Shown piece after piece: positions 60,852-64,000 of a DNA stretch of 64,000 nt. Source of the stretch: Stutzerimonas stutzeri. Its GTDB lineage: Bacteria; Pseudomonadota; Gammaproteobacteria; Pseudomonadales; Pseudomonadaceae. The DNA lies in the NCBI RefSeq assembly GCF_000590475.1, contig NZ_CP007441.1, forward strand, positions 2,548,660 through 2,612,659, in the 5' to 3' direction. The notes under the pieces are model-generated. The model saw nothing but the letters and a program-made list of their open reading frames with translations. It was not told where the DNA came from and made no database searches. The position numbers and the translations under genes are program-made. Every line of letters begins with the position of its first letter. Position 1 is the first letter of the stretch.

Positions 60852-61490
60852 TCAACCGCTATTGGCTTCAACCTGACGAGGAGCAGGATGGAAAAACACA
60901 TGCTCAACCACCGGCCCGATGGCCACCTGGCCGATCTCCTGATAGCCCTGCCGCGCATAGAAATGCAGGTAACGCGGATTCCCTGTGTCGATCACCAATC
61001 CCTTCGAGGCGGTGTCTGCGGCGCACCAGTTGTGCAACGCTTCAAGGAGCTGCTCGCCATAGTGTTGCCCTTGATATTGCGGGTGGACGGCCATCATCGG
61101 TAATACATGGAAGGTACCCGGCGGCAGGCAACCCAGCACTGCGGCGTGATAATCGAGGTAACGTCGGGTGCAGCGAAAGCCAGCGGTCAGCAACATCCGC
61201 ATGCGCCATGCCCAGCTCTCTGTGACATCCAGGCGCCGTTGAGGCGGGGCGATCAGCGCGACGGCGATCAGCCGATCGTCCAGCAACAATCCCAGCGAGG
61301 GCTGATCCTGTAGAAGGTGCTGATTCACCAACTCACGTACCGTCGCACGTACACGCTGGTCATAGCCAGGCCGATCGGATTCGAACAGGTAGGCAAAGGT
61401 GGGTTCGTGTCGATAGGCGTTGTACAAGAGCGAGCGAGCTTCCCTAGCGTAACCACTGTCCAGCATTCGTACTTCAGCAGGCATCGGCAT
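60852..61490 (-). CDS. GNAT-family N-acetyltransferase
   Basis: A 212-residue acetyltransferase-fold protein. The acetyl-CoA pyrophosphate loop is in MMAVHPQYQGQHYGEQLLEAL (about 130-150), then LVIDTGNPRYLHFYARQGYQE. The substrate is not known. It is upstream of tamA on the same strand by 145 bases and divergent from xthA. Confidence 0.75.
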   Translation of the reverse strand: MPMPAEVRMLDSGYAREARSLLYNAYRHEPTFAYLFESDRPGYDQRVRATVRELVNQHLLQDQPSLGLLLDDRLIAVALIAPPQRRLDVTESWAWRMRMLLTAGFRCTRRYLDYHAAVLGCLPPGTFHVLPMMAVHPQYQGQHYGEQLLEALHNWCAADTASKGLVIDTGNPRYLHFYARQGYQEIGQVAIGPVVEHVFFHPAPRQVEANSG

Positions 61491-61653
61491 GGCGGTTCTC
61501 TTTGATATTTGTTGTTGTAGAGCCTGATCTCACGTTAGCACTGGCATAACTGCCGTGCCGCCTCTGCGTGAGTTTATCGGCGGCTCGCTGATACGGCTCG
61601 CAACGGGCTGCTCGATACGATTAGAATTTCAGTTTTGCCAGAGCCTGACCAAT

Positions 61654-62466
61654 ATGAAAATTGTCTCATTCAATATCAACGGGTTACGTGCAAGACCTCA
61701 TCAACTGGCTGAGTTAATCAATAGACACCGACCGGACGTTATCGGGCTGCAGGAAACCAAGGTGGCTGACGAGCAGTTTCCTCAGGCCGAGATCGAAGCC
61801 CTGGGTTATCACGTGCATTTCCATGGCCAGAAGGGCCATTACGGCGTCGCGCTGCTCTCGCGTCAGGCTCCGCTGGAGATCCATAAAGGCTTTCCTGGCG
61901 ATGGCGAAGAGTCACAGAGGCGCTTCATCTGGGGGCGCTTCGCCGATGGTGACGGGGAGCCGGTCACGGTCATGAACGGTTATTTTCCGCAGGGAGAAAG
62001 TCGCATCCACCCCACCAAGTTTCCCGCCAAAACAAAGTTCTACGCGGACTTGCAAGCCCTGCTGGAAGCGCGCTTCACGCCCGACCAGTCAGTTGCGGTT
62101 ATGGGCGATTTCAATATCTCACCGGAAGACTGCGATATCGGCATCGGTGAAGCGAACGCCAAGCGCTGGCTGCGTACAGGCAAATGCAGTTTCCTGCCGG
62201 AGGAGCGCGAATGGCTGGCGCGCCTGAAGAACTGGGGTCTACAGGACAGCTTCCGCACGCTCAATCCCGAGGTTGCCGACCGCTTCAGCTGGTTCGACTA
62301 CCGCAGCCGAGGTTTTGAAGACGATCCACGCCGAGGCCTGCGCATCGACCTGATTCTGACTACCACCGGCCTGCATGACCGCGTCACCGATTGCGGCGTC
62401 GATTATGACATTCGTAGTATGGAGAAGCCCTCCGACCACTGTCCGGTCTGGATCGAACTGAGGTAG
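61654..62466 (+). CDS. xthA: Exodeoxyribonuclease III / AP endonuclease
   Basis: A 270-residue endonuclease/exonuclease/phosphatase-fold enzyme. Key residues: Asn in SFNINGLRARP, Glu in GLQETKV, GDFNISPEDCDIG, and the C-terminal SDHCPVW with catalytic His. It nicks 5' of abasic sites and removes 3' blocks in base-excision repair. ATG 61654 starts the family-typical MKIVSFNINGL. A TAGAAT -10-like box (61622-61627) is 26 bases upstream. Confidence 0.93.
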   Translation: MKIVSFNINGLRARPHQLAELINRHRPDVIGLQETKVADEQFPQAEIEALGYHVHFHGQKGHYGVALLSRQAPLEIHKGFPGDGEESQRRFIWGRFADGDGEPVTVMNGYFPQGESRIHPTKFPAKTKFYADLQALLEARFTPDQSVAVMGDFNISPEDCDIGIGEANAKRWLRTGKCSFLPEEREWLARLKNWGLQDSFRTLNPEVADRFSWFDYRSRGFEDDPRRGLRIDLILTTTGLHDRVTDCGVDYDIRSMEKPSDHCPVWIELR

Positions 62467-62560
62467 CAGCGCCGGCTCGCCTTAGTGCATCCAGCACCGA
62501 GCATCGAGCCGCGCTACTGAAACTGCGGAACATCGCTCACATCGTCCCTATTTTGGTCGG

Positions 62561-62592
62561 CCGTCACATAACGGTAAACAAAGCTTCTTAAT
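62561..62592 (+). promoter_or_regulatory. Putative Pho box and -10 element
   Basis: CCGTCACATAACGGTAAA (62561-62578) matches the E. coli PhoB consensus CTGTCATAWAWCTGTMAY at 14 of 18 positions. A CTTAAT -10-like element follows at 62587-62592, the spacing expected when PhoB replaces the -35 box. The gene 31 bases downstream is a phosphate-binding-type protein. Confidence 0.55.
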
Positions 62593-62622
62593 CTCCCCGC
62601 TTCTTTGAAAGGGAGTCGCTGC

Positions 62623-63996
62623 ATGGCATTTTCTGCGTCCGCACGCACTATAGGGAAACGGGCGCTGCGCCTGGCGTTACTCGGCCTGCTCAGCATCGGT
62701 TCGATTTCAGCGAGCGAAGCCACGCCGACGCCGCCTGTAAGCGATAGTCCGGTCCTGCGCATCCAAGGGTCGAACACCGTTGGCGCGAAGCTCGCCCCGA
62801 TGCTGATCGCCGGGCTGTTCGAAGCGCAGGGTCTGGGTGCAGTACGGATTGCTTCCGCTGGGCGCGAGAATGAGCAGCGCATTAGCGCCACTGACAGTTC
62901 CGGTCGTACGCTGCATGCGCTGGTCGCGGCCCACGGGACAGGAACCGGATTTGCCGGGCTAAAGGACGGCTCCGCCGATCTCGCGGCCGCGTCGCGACCG
63001 ATCAAGGACAGTGAATTCGACAACCTTGCCGCTCTGGGCAATCTGCGCAGTGCAGAGGCCGAACAGATCATCGCCATCGATGGCTTGGCAATCATCGTTC
63101 ACCCGAGCAACCGAATCACTTCGCTCAGCGTCGAGCAGGTCGCCAATCTCTTTGCCGGCGAGATTCGTAACTGGCGCGAGTTGGGCGGCGATGATCTCGC
63201 GGTCGAGCTGCACGCACGCGATGATCAGTCCGGTACCTATGACACTTTCAAGGAGTTGGTGCTCGCCAGGCAAAGCAAGACGCTGGCCGGCAGTGCCGCG
63301 CGCTACGAATCCAACGACCAGCTGTCGAACACGGTCAGCAGTCGCCCCGGCGCGATCGGTTTCGTCGGTCTCGCCTCGGTCGGGAGTTCGAAAGCCTTGG
63401 CAATTGCCGATGGCAATTCGCAGCCGATGCTGCCCTCCACGGCGCTTGTCGCAACCGAAGATTATCCATTGTCGCGTCGCCTGTTCTTTTATGCCGATCC
63501 GGGTCGGCAGTCGGAGTGGACCCGCGCCTACCTCGACTTCGTCCACAGCGCCGCTGGCCAAGCCATCGTCGCGCAATCCGGCTACATCGCGCAGGCGATT
63601 ACCGCGATCAAGCTGCCAGCCCAGGCGGATATGCCGCCGCTTTACCAGGAGCTGTCCAATACCGCGCAGCGACTGACGGTCAATTTTCGCTTCGACGAAG
63701 GGAGCGCGCGTCTGGACAACAAGGCTCAGCGCGATATAGGTCGCCTGATCGATTATCTCCGAGGCACGGACAAAATAATGAACGCAGCGGTGCTGGTGGG
63801 CTTCGGTGATGCGAAAGGCGACCCGACACGCACCGCTCTTCTGTCCAAACTGCGAGCGATGGCGGTCCGTCGCGAGCTGTCCCGTGGAGGCATACTCGTT
63901 AAAGATATCAATGGTTTAGGCGACCAACTTCCGGTGGCGTCGAACAGCGAGAGCGGCCGCATCAAGAACCGGCGGGTCGAAGTCTGGGTGTACTGA
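62623..63996 (+). CDS. PstS-like phosphate-binding domain fused to OmpA-like domain
   Basis: A 457-residue exported protein: signal peptide (about 1-30, ending SISASEA), PstS-like binding domain (about 40-325; LRIQGSNTVGAKLAPMLIAG, HGTGTGFAGLKDGSADLA, RDDQSGTYDTFKELV) and a C-terminal OmpA-like domain (about 345-457; NFRFDEGSARLDNKAQRDI, GFGDAKGD and NRRVEVWVY with the peptidoglycan-binding Asp and Arg positions). AAGGGAG precedes the ATG. No pst permease genes are visible downstream before the window ends. Phosphate as ligand is inferred from the family and the Pho box. Confidence 0.85.
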   Translation: MAFSASARTIGKRALRLALLGLLSIGSISASEATPTPPVSDSPVLRIQGSNTVGAKLAPMLIAGLFEAQGLGAVRIASAGRENEQRISATDSSGRTLHALVAAHGTGTGFAGLKDGSADLAAASRPIKDSEFDNLAALGNLRSAEAEQIIAIDGLAIIVHPSNRITSLSVEQVANLFAGEIRNWRELGGDDLAVELHARDDQSGTYDTFKELVLARQSKTLAGSAARYESNDQLSNTVSSRPGAIGFVGLASVGSSKALAIADGNSQPMLPSTALVATEDYPLSRRLFFYADPGRQSEWTRAYLDFVHSAAGQAIVAQSGYIAQAITAIKLPAQADMPPLYQELSNTAQRLTVNFRFDEGSARLDNKAQRDIGRLIDYLRGTDKIMNAAVLVGFGDAKGDPTRTALLSKLRAMAVRRELSRGGILVKDINGLGDQLPVASNSESGRIKNRRVEVWVY

Positions 63997-64000
63997 ACCG

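Overview
The window is about 60% GC, densely coded and gammaproteobacterial. Its gene order (tig-clpP-clpX-lon-hupB-ppiD, fabI, a two-binding-protein Npp/Yej peptide importer, mltD, gloB, rnhA, dnaQ, ldcA, nudC, sohB, cysI) is, from memory, that of the Pseudomonas core chromosome, and the protein sequences fit a Pseudomonas stutzeri/Stutzerimonas-like organism. It is chromosomal housekeeping sequence with small accessory patches, not a large island.

Layout. 1-2 kb: a MarR regulator, a DUF1883 protein and a short-chain dehydrogenase wrecked by several frameshifts, with an expanded GGC tract inside it. 2-6.7 kb: an MFS transporter, an RlmN/Cfr-type radical SAM RNA methylase, a leucine-rich-repeat protein kinase and two small membrane proteins. 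6.6-9.3 kb: sulfite reductase (cysI) with its DUF934 partner, flanked by two very small genes. 9.4-14.8 kb: acuI-like reductase, sohB, then a histidine phosphatase / SCP2 / APH-like kinase / SDR group. 14.86-16.17 kb: a crippled IS3-family element with a clean 3-bp target duplication, next to a frameshifted membrane protein. 17-26.6 kb: TSUP exporter, nudC, a PilL/ChpA-like protein, a crotonase, lysine decarboxylase, dnaQ, rnhA, a methyltransferase and gloB. 26.7-38.1 kb: mltD, an HDOD-GAF protein, the Npp importer and fabI. 38.2-46.6 kb: the protein-quality-control block ppiD, hupB, lon, clpX, clpP, tig, all on the minus strand. 46.9-64 kb: DoxX protein, TRAP transporter, SAF-domain oxidoreductase, tpx, an AGCS amino-acid symporter, tamA/tamB, a GNAT enzyme, xthA and a PstS-OmpA fusion.

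How genes work together. Trigger factor, ClpXP, Lon and PpiD form one folding/degradation neighbourhood, with the nucleoid protein HU-beta between Lon and PpiD. TamA and TamB are one outer-membrane insertion machine with a 4-bp gene overlap. CysI and DUF934 overlap and act in sulfite reduction. The Npp importer genes overlap or nearly abut, end to end with fabI.

The least-explained signals are: a three-way-junction RNA fold between the hupB stop and its terminator; an orphan plus-strand terminator preceded by hairpins between two minus-strand genes; a near-consensus Pho box in front of a phosphate-binding protein fused to an OmpA peptidoglycan anchor; the LRR-kinase operon; two untracked small genes; and two promoters so close to their ATGs that leaderless mRNAs are expected. 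I see no CRISPR array, tRNA, rRNA, prophage or integron.
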